A stretch of DNA of 64,000 nt from Alteribacillus iranensis (GTDB lineage Bacteria > Bacillota > Bacilli > Bacillales > Marinococcaceae), in the NCBI RefSeq assembly GCF_900113025.1, contig NZ_FONT01000003.1:1-64000 (forward strand), written 5' to 3'. Made by a program: the position numbers and the translations under genes. The notes below the pieces were generated by a model. That model was not told the origin of the DNA and ran no database searches. It saw only the letters and a list, made by a program, of their open reading frames with translations. Every line of letters starts with the position of its first letter. Position 1 is the stretch's first letter. This document shows positions 8,525-17,347 of the stretch, in pieces.

Positions 8525-8878
8525 ATGATGAAGAACATATTCATCCTTATATTATCAGCAGTGCTATGTCTGTCTGTGTGGTTAGTTGTTTTTATATCAA
8601 TCCCTTGGAATCAACCGGAGAAACATACGTATGATCAACAATCAATAGAAGAGTTAGCGTCGGAGTTAGATAAATCTTTAGGAGTAGATACATTGCAAGA
8701 ACCGAGTGATACGGAGGTTTGCTGCGAGGGAGAAACAGAGGATGACGTGTCATACGCATCTGATACCGAAGTAGAGAAAGACCATTTAATAGATAACGAA
8801 TACCCCTCCACAGCCATTTATGTTGCTCCTGAAGATGGAAGCATCTCACTTGAAGAGTTAATGGATAGTATGGAGTAA
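8525..8878 (+). CDS. Unrecognised acidic single-pass membrane protein
   Basis: I do not recognise this 117-aa protein. It has one N-terminal hydrophobic segment (residues 4-26, FILILSAVLCLSVWLVVFI) and a soluble part extremely rich in Asp and Glu, ending EDGSISLEELMDSME. Two adjacent cysteines (VCCEGE) lie in the acidic tail. AAAGGAGT precedes the start; ATG 8525 or 8528 are both possible. It lies 32 nt behind ezrA and in front of a terminator, so it is probably part of the ezrA transcript. The tail is likely extracytoplasmic if the segment is an uncleaved anchor. A role in division or envelope is only guilt by association. Confidence 0.75.
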   Translation: MMKNIFILILSAVLCLSVWLVVFISIPWNQPEKHTYDQQSIEELASELDKSLGVDTLQEPSDTEVCCEGETEDDVSYASDTEVEKDHLIDNEYPSTAIYVAPEDGSISLEELMDSME

Positions 8879-8884
8879 TAGAAA

Positions 8885-8919
8885 CAGCTGCACCTTATAG
8901 GGAGAGGGGCAGCTTTTTT
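8885..8919 (+). terminator. Terminator of the ezrA transcript
   Basis: CAGCTGC pairs with GCAGCT (8885-8891 with 8909-8914), extended by CC/GG, and is followed by TTTTTT. Confidence 0.8.
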
Positions 8920-9032
8920 CTATGCTAGTTTTTACATTTTTTTCTCCGTATATTTGTGATAAGATTAACTGTTGCATCAACCTATTTTAGTGGACAGAGA
9001 GTAATTCACCAAAGTGAAAAGAGGAAGAGCAA

Positions 9033-10187
9033 ATGGTTTATTTAGATAATAGTGCTACAACGAAACCGTGGCCTGCTGTTATGAAGTCATATGAACAAGC
9101 TGCCGTATCTTATTTTGGGAACCCATCCTCCTTACATAGGTTAGGTTCTGATGCGGAGACTTTATTGAAGAAAGCAAGAGAATCCTTGGCTTCACTTCTG
9201 CAGGTGAAATCTGAGGAATTAATTTTCACTTCTGGGGGTACAGAAGGAAACAATTTAGCTATTAAAGGAATTGCACTTCAGCACCAAAACAGAGGGAAGC
9301 ATATTATAACATCATCAGTAGAACACCCATCTGTCAAAGAAGCTTTTTCAGATTTGCAAGCGTTCGGCTTTGAAGTAACATATGTGCCTGTAGATAAAGA
9401 AGGAAAAGTACATCCAGATGAAGTGGAAAAAGCAATACGACAAGACACCATTCTCGTCTCCATTATTCATGTGAATAATGAAATGGGCACTATTCAGCCT
9501 ATCGAAGAAATCGGCAATAGACTAAAAAAATACCCTAAATTATATTTTCATACTGATCATGTGCAAGGGGCAGGGCTGCTCCCGTTAAACTTTCAAGATT
9601 GTTACGTAGATATGGCTACTATATCTGGACATAAATTCCATGGACTGAAGGGGACAGGTCTTTTATACAAAAGAGAAGGAGTCGTTTTGTCTCCACTTTT
9701 TCACGGCGGAGGTCAAGAGCAAGAGTTACGGCCAGGAACAGAAAATGTACCCGGTGTCGTAGCGATGGCAAAAGCTCTTAGATTAACTCGTGAACAACTC
9801 CAATCAAACAGCAATCGTTTAGTCACAATGAAGGATTATTTAATGGACTCCCTTCTGAATCTAGAAGAAGCTAAAGTTAATACACCGATCGAATCATCAG
9901 CGATGCATATTGTAAATGTGTCTTTCCCTGGTATGAAGCCCGAAGTAATCGTCCAGTCCTTAACGAAACGAGGTTTTCATATATCCACAAAGTCAGCCTG
10001 TTCTTCTAAGTTAGAAGAGCCAAGTGAAGTTATACAGGCTGCCGGGTTAGGATTAGAAAGAGCAAAAAGTGCGGTCAGGATAAGCCTGTCTATAGACACA
10101 GAAGAGCAAGATGTTAAGGAGTTTGTAGACCAATTGAAAGAAACGTTGACTGAAATGAATAAAGTGTTAGGAGCGAAACGTTCATGA
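9033..10187 (+). CDS. nifZ: Cysteine desulfurase partnered with ThiI
   Basis: PLP enzyme of the NifS/IscS class (384 aa) that removes sulfur from cysteine and carries it as a persulfide. Visible residues are the PLP lysine K201 in SGHKFHG, H98 in SSVEHPS, D175 in FHTDHVQ, the HVNNEMG loop near 146, and the mobile-loop cysteine C323 in STKSACSSK. Its stop overlaps the start of thiI by four bases. In B. subtilis the desulfurase next to thiI is NifZ, a dedicated sulfur donor for 4-thiouridine in tRNA (established), and the same pairing is inferred here. ATG 9033 follows GAGGAAG. General Fe-S supply would normally use a different paralogue. Confidence 0.92.
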   Translation: MVYLDNSATTKPWPAVMKSYEQAAVSYFGNPSSLHRLGSDAETLLKKARESLASLLQVKSEELIFTSGGTEGNNLAIKGIALQHQNRGKHIITSSVEHPSVKEAFSDLQAFGFEVTYVPVDKEGKVHPDEVEKAIRQDTILVSIIHVNNEMGTIQPIEEIGNRLKKYPKLYFHTDHVQGAGLLPLNFQDCYVDMATISGHKFHGLKGTGLLYKREGVVLSPLFHGGGQEQELRPGTENVPGVVAMAKALRLTREQLQSNSNRLVTMKDYLMDSLLNLEEAKVNTPIESSAMHIVNVSFPGMKPEVIVQSLTKRGFHISTKSACSSKLEEPSEVIQAAGLGLERAKSAVRISLSIDTEEQDVKEFVDQLKETLTEMNKVLGAKRS

Positions 10188-11389
10188 GATATGACCATAT
10201 TTTAGTACGCTACGGTGAACTCGCTTTGAAAGGGAAAAATCGAAACGATTTTGAAAAGAGGCTAAGGCGTAATATTCAGCATGCATTACGAAGCCATTCT
10301 TCCTGTAAGGTAAAAAGGACGTATGGGAGAATGGTAATTGAGCTTCGCGGTGAGGAACCAGGGCCTGTCATGGAGAAAATTAAGCCGATATTTGGAATTT
10401 CTTCTTTTAGCTTGGCAATGAAGTCGCCAAACGAGTTTGATGAGATAAAAGAGACGGCGTTACAAGCATTTGAACAGACCGAGGGCAGAAAAGATACGTT
10501 TAAAGTGAGCGCTAGGCGTTCATACAAGTCGTTTCCCGTACGGTCCCAGGATTTGAATAAAGAAATAGGCGCCCACATATTGAGAAACACGGAAGATGTC
10601 CGTGTTGATGTGCATCATCCCGATGTGGAAGTTACTGTGGAAGTAAGAGAGCAGGGTACGTATATAACGTGTGGGCGTACACAAGGAGCCGGAGGGCTTC
10701 CCGTTGGTACAGCAGGGAAAGTTGCATTAATGTTATCTGGAGGAATTGATAGCCCTGTAGCTGGATATTTAGCAATGAAGAGGGGAGCAGAAATAGAAGC
10801 AGTGCACTTTCATAGTCCTCCCTTCACGAATGAACGGGCCAGGAAAAAAGTAGAAGACTTGACGAAGGTACTGACTCGATTTGGTGGCCCTATTACATTG
10901 CATGTTGTCCCTTTTACAGAATTACAGCAAGCCATACACAAAGAAATCCCCTCTAATTATGCGATGACTATTATGCGGAGAATGATGCTTCGGATTACAG
11001 AGCGACTGGCTCAAGCTAGGCACATGAAAGCGATTGTGAATGGTGAGAGCCTGGGACAAGTGGCATCTCAGACGTTAGAGAGCATGTATACGATAAATGA
11101 AGTAACTAACACACCTATTTTACGTCCGCTAGTAACGATGGATAAACAGGAAGTGGTTGATATTTCGAAAGGTATCGAAACGTATTCTATCTCTATTCTC
11201 CCATATGAAGATTGTTGTACTATCTTCTTACCGGATGATTCAGTCACAAAACCACGCAGAGATAAGGCGGCTTACTTTGAGGAAGGATTCGATTTTGAAC
11301 CATTGATAAAGGATGCTATCAACAGAGTGGAAACGGTAAAAATGGAAGAGAAGGCTGCGATTGAAGAAGAAATGGATGACCTTTTATGA
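10184..11389 (+). CDS. thiI: tRNA 4-thiouridine synthase ThiI
   Basis: Adenylates U8 of tRNA and inserts sulfur to give 4-thiouridine. 401 aa: N-terminal ferredoxin-like part, THUMP domain (about 60-165), then an adenylation domain with PP-loop SGGIDSP at 185-191. There is no C-terminal rhodanese domain, as in B. subtilis, so the persulfide must be handed directly by the adjacent desulfurase. A cysteine pair occurs in PYEDCCTIF (about 344), the region of the conserved catalytic cysteine. The ATG overlaps the upstream stop codon (ATGA), a sign of translational coupling. It ends 28 nt before the next gene with no terminator. Confidence 0.95.
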   Translation: MRYDHILVRYGELALKGKNRNDFEKRLRRNIQHALRSHSSCKVKRTYGRMVIELRGEEPGPVMEKIKPIFGISSFSLAMKSPNEFDEIKETALQAFEQTEGRKDTFKVSARRSYKSFPVRSQDLNKEIGAHILRNTEDVRVDVHHPDVEVTVEVREQGTYITCGRTQGAGGLPVGTAGKVALMLSGGIDSPVAGYLAMKRGAEIEAVHFHSPPFTNERARKKVEDLTKVLTRFGGPITLHVVPFTELQQAIHKEIPSNYAMTIMRRMMLRITERLAQARHMKAIVNGESLGQVASQTLESMYTINEVTNTPILRPLVTMDKQEVVDISKGIETYSISILPYEDCCTIFLPDDSVTKPRRDKAAYFEEGFDFEPLIKDAINRVETVKMEEKAAIEEEMDDLL

Positions 11390-11416
11390 GGATAGCACGG
11401 AAAAGTTGGTGAAAGA

Positions 11417-13009
11417 GTGGGCACATTATGGTTTAACGGAAAAATTTACACGATGAGAAAAGAAGGAGAGCATGTCGAGGCTGTTTACACGGAAAATGGG
11501 CATGTGGTGGAGGCAGGAAGTAAAGAAGATTTGGAGGACAAACATACAAGAATAGAAAAATACGAGGATCTTCAAGGAAACACTATGTTTCCAGGCTTTG
11601 TTGACAGTCATCTTCACATGGTTGCCCTTGGCGAAACGATGCTTCGTCTGGATTTATCTTCAGCGACTTCTGCTCAGGAGATGAAAGAGATGTTACGTCG
11701 GGAAGCTGCTTCATTAACTCCGGGACAGTGGTTGGTTGGTGAAGGGTGGAATGAAAATAATTTCTCAGATCAACGAATTTTGATGAAAGAAGAATTAGAT
11801 GACATCGCCCCTGAAAACCCAGTATTTCTTACAAGGATTTGTCGTCATGCTGCCTTAGCTAACTCCGTTTCTCTTCGCATGGCGGGAATTGACAGAAATA
11901 CACGGGATCCCGATGGGGGAGTGATTGTCAGAAAACCATCTGGAGAAGAGACAGGTTATTTGCTGGACCAAGCGTGCGACATGGTTAAAAAAGTCCAGCC
12001 ACAAGTTAGCAGCAATGAGTTACGAGCCGCATTAAAGAAAGCTGTGCAGCTCATGCTTAAGAAAGGGCTAACAGGAGGGCACACAGAAGACTTAAATTAT
12101 TACGAGAGCTTTCGCCAGACGTTTAGTGTGTTTCAGGACGTCTTAAAGGAAGAAGAGATTAAATTCCGAGCTAATTTGCTTGTCCATCACGAAGTGTTAG
12201 AGGATATGCTGGAGCTGGGTTTTACGTATGGAGATGTCAATGAGAATATATCTTTCGGAGCGATGAAAATTTTCGCGGATGGAGCACTTGGGGGAAGAAC
12301 GGCATTATTACGAGAACCGTATTGTGACATGAGACATACATCTGGTGTAGCCATTCAGACTCGGGAAGAACTCTTTGCTCTCGTCAAAAAAGCACGTGAC
12401 GCTCAAATGCCTGTGGCTATCCATGCAATTGGTGATTTAGCATTAGAATATGCAATCGAAGCCTTGGAGCTGCATCCTTCAGAGGGAAAAAGAGATAGAA
12501 TTATCCATGCGCAAATAACGCCCCCTGATTTGATTGAGAGGTTAGCGCGTCTTCCGGTCGTGTTAGATTTGCAGCCCGGTTTCGTTCTATCGGACTTTCC
12601 TTGGGTAAATGAAAGACTAGGTAATACACGCCTACAGACATCGTTTGCATGGAAAACTTTGTTACATAGTGAGGTTTCATGTGCAGGCAGCTCTGATGCG
12701 CCAATTGAGCCGGTCGACCCCCTTATAGGGATTGATGCGGCAGTCAATAGAAAGCACCCTAGTGATCAACATAGAGGTTATTTGCCAGAACAAAAGCTTA
12801 CACCATTTGAAGCAGTCTCCTTATATACGACGGGCAGTGCGAAAGCGATTGGTAAAGAAAACGTATTTGGCAAAATATCACCTGGCTTCAAAGCTGATTT
12901 TACCATTTTAGATAAAGATTTATTGACCATTGCTCCTGAAGACATTCATAGTGTGAGGGTGACAGGAACAGTAGTGAACGCAGAGTTTCAATTCAAAAGT
13001 GAAGAGTAG
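11417..13009 (+). CDS. ytcJ: Amidohydrolase of the YtcJ family
   Basis: Metal-dependent hydrolase of the amidohydrolase superfamily (amidohydrolase 3 group), 530 aa. Metal ligands visible are the PGFVDSHLHM motif (about 60-69), MPVAIHAIGD (about 331-340), IHAQ (about 361) and SSDAPIEP near 420. Substrate is unknown; relatives are proposed to cleave amide or formamide bonds. Start GTG 11417, with only a modest GGTGAAAG upstream; no better in-frame start exists nearby. It is read as part of the thiI to yteJ run. In B. subtilis the equivalent stretch also contains sspA, ytcI and an NAD kinase (as I recall it); none is here. Confidence 0.8.
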   Translation: MGTLWFNGKIYTMRKEGEHVEAVYTENGHVVEAGSKEDLEDKHTRIEKYEDLQGNTMFPGFVDSHLHMVALGETMLRLDLSSATSAQEMKEMLRREAASLTPGQWLVGEGWNENNFSDQRILMKEELDDIAPENPVFLTRICRHAALANSVSLRMAGIDRNTRDPDGGVIVRKPSGEETGYLLDQACDMVKKVQPQVSSNELRAALKKAVQLMLKKGLTGGHTEDLNYYESFRQTFSVFQDVLKEEEIKFRANLLVHHEVLEDMLELGFTYGDVNENISFGAMKIFADGALGGRTALLREPYCDMRHTSGVAIQTREELFALVKKARDAQMPVAIHAIGDLALEYAIEALELHPSEGKRDRIIHAQITPPDLIERLARLPVVLDLQPGFVLSDFPWVNERLGNTRLQTSFAWKTLLHSEVSCAGSSDAPIEPVDPLIGIDAAVNRKHPSDQHRGYLPEQKLTPFEAVSLYTTGSAKAIGKENVFGKISPGFKADFTILDKDLLTIAPEDIHSVRVTGTVVNAEFQFKSEE

Positions 13010-13035
13010 TCGTAGAAGAAGTGAGGAGGATTTAG

Positions 13036-14043
13036 ATGATGAGCGCGAAACGCTGGATTGCTTTAGCAATCGCAGCATTTTTGTTAATTGTTTCCGTTGG
13101 TTTTCAAACAGTGGCATCGATAGCTACAGCCGACTTTGACCAATTATTCGCAGGAGGCAATGAAGACGGGGTTCAGGAAAAAGTAGTGGAAAGAGGTCAA
13201 GGAGAAGGGAAAATAGTTATTTTGAATCTGGACGGGGTCATACAGGACACTGGCACTGCACCATCATTCGTTAATTCCGCTACGTATCATCACCAGCAAT
13301 TTTTACGCTTACTTGACAGGGCAGGAGAAGACAATACGGTAAGTGGTGTCATTTTGCGGGTGAACACGCCTGGCGGTGGGGTAGTAGAAAGTGATGAAAT
13401 CCATGACAAAGTAAAAACGATTCAAGAAGAATTTGGTAAACCTGTCTATGTGTCAATGGGGAATACAGCAGCGTCCGGCGGATATTACGTCTCAGCACCA
13501 GCTGATAAAATCGTAGCTCATCCAGCAACGGTGACAGGATCAATTGGTGTCATTATGCAGAGCATTAATTACTCAGAATTAGCTGATAATATTGGTTTAG
13601 AATTTAACACTTTAAAGAGTGGAGAATACAAGGATATAATGGCTGGAGATCGTCCGATGACAGAAGAGGAAGAGGAGATCTTACAGTCTATGGTTGATGA
13701 TTTTTATGGTGATTTCGTCAATATAATTGCAGAAGGACGTGGAATGGATGAGCAAACCGTCCGAGAAATTGGGGATGGACGTGTCTATTCGGGAACTCAA
13801 GCACATGAAGTAGGCTTGGTTGATGACTTAGGTACACTTGAAGATACAATTACCATGATGAAAGAAGATTTAGGTTTGGATAATCCACTTGTTACTAAAT
13901 ACCAGTATGGCGGGCTCGGCTTCAATCAATTTATAGGTGCAACAGCACGCAGTTTGATGGTGAGTGACTCAGAGTTGCTTGGAATAAAAGAGATTCTTAT
14001 GGATTCCGAAACACCGCGTGCTATGTATTTATATACAGAATAG
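13036..14043 (+). CDS. sppA: Signal peptide peptidase SppA
   Basis: Membrane-anchored serine protease of family S49 that degrades cleaved signal peptides and other peptides at the outer membrane face. 335 aa with one N-terminal membrane segment (residues 7-29). The Ser/Lys dyad is at exactly the B. subtilis positions: S147 in NTAASGGYYVS and K199 in LKSGEYKD. Start is ATG 13036 or 13039 behind GAGGAGG. The next gene, yteJ, follows after 11 nt. In B. subtilis SppA-YteJ gives resistance to some lantibiotics and YteJ restrains SppA (established), so the pair probably acts together here. Confidence 0.93.
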   Translation: MMSAKRWIALAIAAFLLIVSVGFQTVASIATADFDQLFAGGNEDGVQEKVVERGQGEGKIVILNLDGVIQDTGTAPSFVNSATYHHQQFLRLLDRAGEDNTVSGVILRVNTPGGGVVESDEIHDKVKTIQEEFGKPVYVSMGNTAASGGYYVSAPADKIVAHPATVTGSIGVIMQSINYSELADNIGLEFNTLKSGEYKDIMAGDRPMTEEEEEILQSMVDDFYGDFVNIIAEGRGMDEQTVREIGDGRVYSGTQAHEVGLVDDLGTLEDTITMMKEDLGLDNPLVTKYQYGGLGFNQFIGATARSLMVSDSELLGIKEILMDSETPRAMYLYTE

Positions 14044-14054
14044 GGGGGATCTCA

Positions 14055-14558
14055 GTGGATGATAATTCGTATAGCAACGAGTATAATCATACAGAATCAG
14101 CTAATGACCGAGTAGATCCATCTCAATCTCCCCAACGTGTCTACGCAGGTTTCTGGATGAGATTCTGGGCGTATCTCATCGATTTAATTATTATCTTTAG
14201 TGTGAATGGTATCATTCTTAGCCCGCTTTTATTTCGAGAAGATACCTCTGTCCCTGTATTAGGATTCATCACAATTCAGGGATTGTTGAGCACGGTAGTG
14301 TCCTATGTATACTTCTTGTTAATGACTAAGTTTTTCAGTCAGACGTTAGGAAAAATGATTTTAGGGATTAAAGTGATACGAGAAGATGAGTCTACACTTA
14401 AATGGTCCGATCTCATTTTCCGTGAGATTATCGGCAGGTTTATTCATCGCAGTTTAGTCATTACTAATGTGCTCTATCTGATTGTTGGCTTTATGGAAGA
14501 AAAGCAGGGCATCCATGATATTTTTGGTGAGACAAGAGTAATTCATGTGAAGAAATAA
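14055..14558 (+). CDS. yteJ: RDD family membrane protein YteJ
   Basis: Small integral membrane protein of 167 aa with an RDD domain. After a polar N-terminus (residues 1-32) come YAGFWMRFWAYLIDLIIIF (the R..D pattern that names the family), a second hydrophobic segment near 70-100, and the conserved TLGKMILGIKVI loop near 114. GTG start at 14055 behind GGGGGGAT. It is the last gene before a terminator and is coupled to sppA, matching the B. subtilis yteI-yteJ pair where YteJ inhibits SppA. Confidence 0.85.
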   Translation: MDDNSYSNEYNHTESANDRVDPSQSPQRVYAGFWMRFWAYLIDLIIIFSVNGIILSPLLFREDTSVPVLGFITIQGLLSTVVSYVYFLLMTKFFSQTLGKMILGIKVIREDESTLKWSDLIFREIIGRFIHRSLVITNVLYLIVGFMEEKQGIHDIFGETRVIHVKK

Positions 14559-14563
14559 TACGG

Positions 14564-14606
14564 AGGGACTGTAAAGTCATTTTTATGACCTGGCAGTCCC
14601 TTTCTT
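14564..14606 (+). terminator. Terminator after yteJ
   Basis: AGGGACTG (14564-14571) pairs with CAGTCCCT (14594-14601), with an inner GTCAT/ATGAC stem, then TTTCTT. Beyond it, 14607-14748 shows no gene; GAGGGAG near 14736 is the RBS of ytfI. Confidence 0.8.
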
Positions 14607-14748
14607 ATTTCATACGATAAAGCGTAATAAAGCTTGAGCGTGTTTTAGCCTATAGGAGGGTCCCTTTCCTAAGTTTCATGTTTATGGTTATTCAGGGAAA
14701 ATGTTGGACATAATGGTACGGACACCAAGCTGAAGCGAGGGAGTTTGT

Positions 14749-15432
14749 ATGGAATGGGTGATTACAACAGGTCTCATTTTAATATGCATCGTAGTTATGA
14801 TTATGGTTACGCCTGTCCAGCTTTCTTTCCGGCTGGTGCGGAAAAATAAGAGACAAGATATAATGGCTAGTTTGAAAATCTGGTATATTTACACAAAGAA
14901 TTTTGAGATCCCAATTATTTCATATGATGAAGAAACTCCTTCTCTAGTTATAAAAGAAAAAACGTCTTCCACGCTCGCAGATACAGTGGAGAAAGATATT
15001 GAAGAAACTCCAGAAGATGTGAAAAGACAATTAAATACATTGAGGTTACTGGTCAATCATGTCAGTGGGTTGCTGAAAATCGGGAAAAGGCTGTTAGGAA
15101 AAATGAAACTTGAAAAGCTAGAGTGGAGAAGCGAAATCGGTACAGGGGATGCAGCATGGGCAGGGATTCTCACTGGGATGCTCTGGTCCACCAAAAGTAT
15201 GGTAGCAGGTGTTGGAAGTTCATGTATGAAAATGAAATGCTCTCCTGCACTGGATGTCCTCCCTCATTTTAATAAAGCAATATTTAATACGGAATTTAAG
15301 TGTATTGTCGCTTTTAAACTAGGGCATGCTATCATTGCTGGTTTAAGTGTGTTGAGACAATTAAATGGCAGCATGTTCTCGTTATGGAGAAAGGCACGGG
15401 AATTAAATACAAATAGTAAGGAGGCGTCTTGA
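14749..15432 (+). CDS. ytfI: DUF2953 protein YtfI
   Basis: 227-aa protein of unknown biochemical function found beside ytfJ in spore-forming Bacillaceae. One N-terminal membrane segment (residues 3-22, VITTGLILICIVVMIMVTP) is followed by the family's LSFRLVRKN stretch and a mixed C-terminal part with GTGDAAWAGILTGMLWS near 133, which resembles a second membrane-associated region. RBS GAGGGAG before ATG 14749. Its stop codon overlaps the start of ytfJ by one base, so both are coupled. The link with ytfJ suggests a sporulation or germination role (inference). Confidence 0.85.
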   Translation: MEWVITTGLILICIVVMIMVTPVQLSFRLVRKNKRQDIMASLKIWYIYTKNFEIPIISYDEETPSLVIKEKTSSTLADTVEKDIEETPEDVKRQLNTLRLLVNHVSGLLKIGKRLLGKMKLEKLEWRSEIGTGDAAWAGILTGMLWSTKSMVAGVGSSCMKMKCSPALDVLPHFNKAIFNTEFKCIVAFKLGHAIIAGLSVLRQLNGSMFSLWRKARELNTNSKEAS

Positions 15433-15854
15433 TGTCGGACCATCCAATTGAGGGGTTAATGCGTACAGCAATGGAGAATTTGAAAGATATGGTAGACGTG
15501 AATACAATAGTTGGTGAGCCGGTTGAAACACCGGATGGCAGTGTGATCATCCCAGTCACTCGGGTAGGTTTCGGTTTTGCAGCAGGGGGAAGTCAATTTA
15601 CAAGTGACAGACAAAATGACACGAGTGCAGACTACCCATTTGGAGGAGGAAGCGGTGGTGGGGTATCTATTACACCTATTGCCTTCCTTGTTGTAAGTGG
15701 GGCAGGGGTAAAAATGGTCCACTTAGATGAAAACACCCATCTTTACGAAAAGCTGTTAGAATTCACTCCTCAAGTCGTGGAAAAAATTCAGGAGATGATG
15801 AAAGGACGTAACAGCAATTCCAATAGTGGCGATCCATTTACTGATTACAGCTGA
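15432..15854 (+). CDS. ytfJ: GerW family sporulation protein YtfJ
   Basis: 140-aa protein of the GerW/YtfJ family, associated with spore formation and germination in Bacillus. The conserved features are HPIEGLMRTAMENLKDMVDVNTIVG at the N-terminus, a VTRVGFGFAAGGSQF strand near 40 and a glycine-rich loop FGGGSGGGV near 70. I use ATG 15432, 7 nt behind GGAGG and overlapping the ytfI stop (TGATG); a TTG one codon earlier is less likely. The tail NSNSGDPFTDYS is low-complexity. A terminator follows directly. Confidence 0.9.
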   Translation: MSDHPIEGLMRTAMENLKDMVDVNTIVGEPVETPDGSVIIPVTRVGFGFAAGGSQFTSDRQNDTSADYPFGGGSGGGVSITPIAFLVVSGAGVKMVHLDENTHLYEKLLEFTPQVVEKIQEMMKGRNSNSNSGDPFTDYS

Positions 15855-15884
15855 CCGGGCTGGGATATAACCCGCTCGGTTTTT
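15854..15884 (+). terminator. Terminator after ytfJ
   Basis: ACCGGGC (15854-15860) pairs with GCTCGGT (15874-15880, one G-T pair), followed by TTTTC. Confidence 0.75.
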
Positions 15885-15897
15885 CATGTTAAGATAT

Positions 15898-15937
15898 CCC
15901 CCCCCCCGTGTCTGAAGAAGGCAGCGGGGGTTATTTT
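15898..15937 (+). terminator. C10 tract forming a second terminator-like hairpin
   Basis: Ten C's run from 15898 to 15907. CCCCCG (15903-15908) pairs with CGGGGG (15925-15930), helped by CTG/CAG inside, and TTATTTT follows. A run of ten C's is unusual in this AT-rich genome and could be prone to slippage. Confidence 0.5.
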
Positions 15938-16033
15938 GTCATCATTATCATTCCTTACGGATTACAGGTGAGATTCCTTTTGCTATACTTCCAAGGAGAG
16001 AGAATATATGAGGGGAAAGGAAGAAAGGTAGAT

Positions 16034-17023
16034 ATGGAGCCAATAACAGATGTTGAGAAGTTATACACGTTAGTCGATGACATAGCTGTTTCCATCCAAA
16101 AGCATGCAGATAAAACATATTTAGAAGCATTAGCTGAAGCAGGTGAGGCTATTTTAAACCAATCTGTTTCAGAAGATCTTCCAAGAGAAGAGAGTATTCG
16201 TCTTGAAAAGAAGATAACGCAAGATATTCCTCCGGAAATGGAAAGGGAAGGAATTAGAAAAGCATTTCAGTTGGCGGTTATCAAAGGAATGAAGGAGGCA
16301 GTACAACCTCACCATGCTATGACCCCAGACGCTGTAGCATTGTTTATCGGTTATCTAGTGGATAAGCTCGTGTCCAAAAAAGAGAGTGCAGTCATCTTAG
16401 ACCCTGCTTCTGGAACCGGTAATCTGCTTAGCGCTGTCTTAAATTCCGTAACAAAAAATACAGCAGCTTATGGGGTGGAAGTTGATGAGACCTTGCTTCA
16501 TATTGCATACGTTTTAGCTGATTTGCAAGAGCACCAAGTAGAATTTTTCCACCAAGATGCCATTGAACAGCTTGCTGTACCACCTGTGGATGTAGTAGCA
16601 GCCGATCTTCCTGTTGGTTATTATCCCAAAGATGAAGTGGCGCAGAATTTTGAGTTAAAATCGTCGAAAGGTCGTTCTTATGTGCACCACCTTATAATAG
16701 AAAAATGTATGGAGCATGTGAAAGATGGAGGATTCTTTGTCTTATTAATTCCTAATTTTATGTTTGAGAGCGAGGAAGCTCCAGCGTTGAATAAATATAT
16801 AAAAGAGCACGCTACCACTCTTGGATTGCTTCAGTTACCAGAATCCATGTTTAAGTCAAATCAGTATGGGAAAAGCATTTGGATGCTGCAAAAGAAGGGA
16901 AAGGACGCTATACAGCCGAGCCAGGCATTGTTTGCGGAACTTCCATCCTTCGTAAAACATGAAGCACTAGCTGACATGATTGTACAAATTGACAAATGGT
17001 TTAAGGAACAGGGACTCAGCTAG
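16034..17023 (+). CDS. ytxK: Class I SAM-dependent methyltransferase YtxK
   Basis: Predicted DNA/RNA-type N6-adenine methyltransferase fold, 329 aa. Motif I is ILDPASGTGNLLSAVL (about 131-146) and the catalytic motif is DLPVGYYP (about 198-205) instead of NPPY. ATG 16034 is chosen because GGAAAGGAAGAAAGG lies upstream and the length then matches B. subtilis YtxK; the longer open frame back to 15908 runs through the hairpin region and lacks a start signal. In B. subtilis ytxK precedes ackA and is ComK-controlled, and relatives sit next to comG operons elsewhere, so a competence link is possible. Here ackA does not follow. Target is unknown. Confidence 0.85.
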   Translation: MEPITDVEKLYTLVDDIAVSIQKHADKTYLEALAEAGEAILNQSVSEDLPREESIRLEKKITQDIPPEMEREGIRKAFQLAVIKGMKEAVQPHHAMTPDAVALFIGYLVDKLVSKKESAVILDPASGTGNLLSAVLNSVTKNTAAYGVEVDETLLHIAYVLADLQEHQVEFFHQDAIEQLAVPPVDVVAADLPVGYYPKDEVAQNFELKSSKGRSYVHHLIIEKCMEHVKDGGFFVLLIPNFMFESEEAPALNKYIKEHATTLGLLQLPESMFKSNQYGKSIWMLQKKGKDAIQPSQALFAELPSFVKHEALADMIVQIDKWFKEQGLS

Positions 17024-17062
17024 AATTCATTTTATGTATTTAAAAAAATGACACGTTCAGCG

Positions 17063-17110
17063 AGCGAACCCCCTCTTGTTTAGGCCTCCAAACAAGGGGG
17101 GAGCATCGCT
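17063..17110 (+). terminator. Large hairpin after ytxK
   Basis: CCCCCTCTTGTTT (17069-17081) pairs with AAACAAGGGGGG (17090-17101, one bulge), and AGCGA/TCGCT extend the base. It lacks a good T-run, so termination is likely but not certain. Confidence 0.55.
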
Positions 17111-17347
17111 TTGCCACAGAAAACAAACTATTCATAGCCACGTAAAAAATAGCCAATATCATCGTACCCTTACTTCTTGGGAAACGTATAATATAAAAAG
17201 AAAACTATTCAACGTATTCATCTGTCTTGAATTAATGCAGAAACAACGTATCATAGAAAAATTTCTTATAAGCTTGATTCCATCAGCTTTTGAGCGCTAT
17301 CTCATGTATTTTTTAAAAAACCAATAAATAAATTTTTATGCTTTTTT
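17111..17347. other. AT-rich gap upstream of argG
   Basis: About 240 bp between the ytxK hairpin and the first ArgR-like box. An open frame runs through part of it, but there is no RBS, the composition is not protein-like and it crosses the hairpin. I see no gene, repeat or clear promoter here. Confidence 0.5.

Noticed and set aside
17076-17327. Open frame of 83 codons between ytxK and argG
   Set aside because: Starts inside a hairpin, no RBS, AT-driven composition and no family resemblance; treated as chance.
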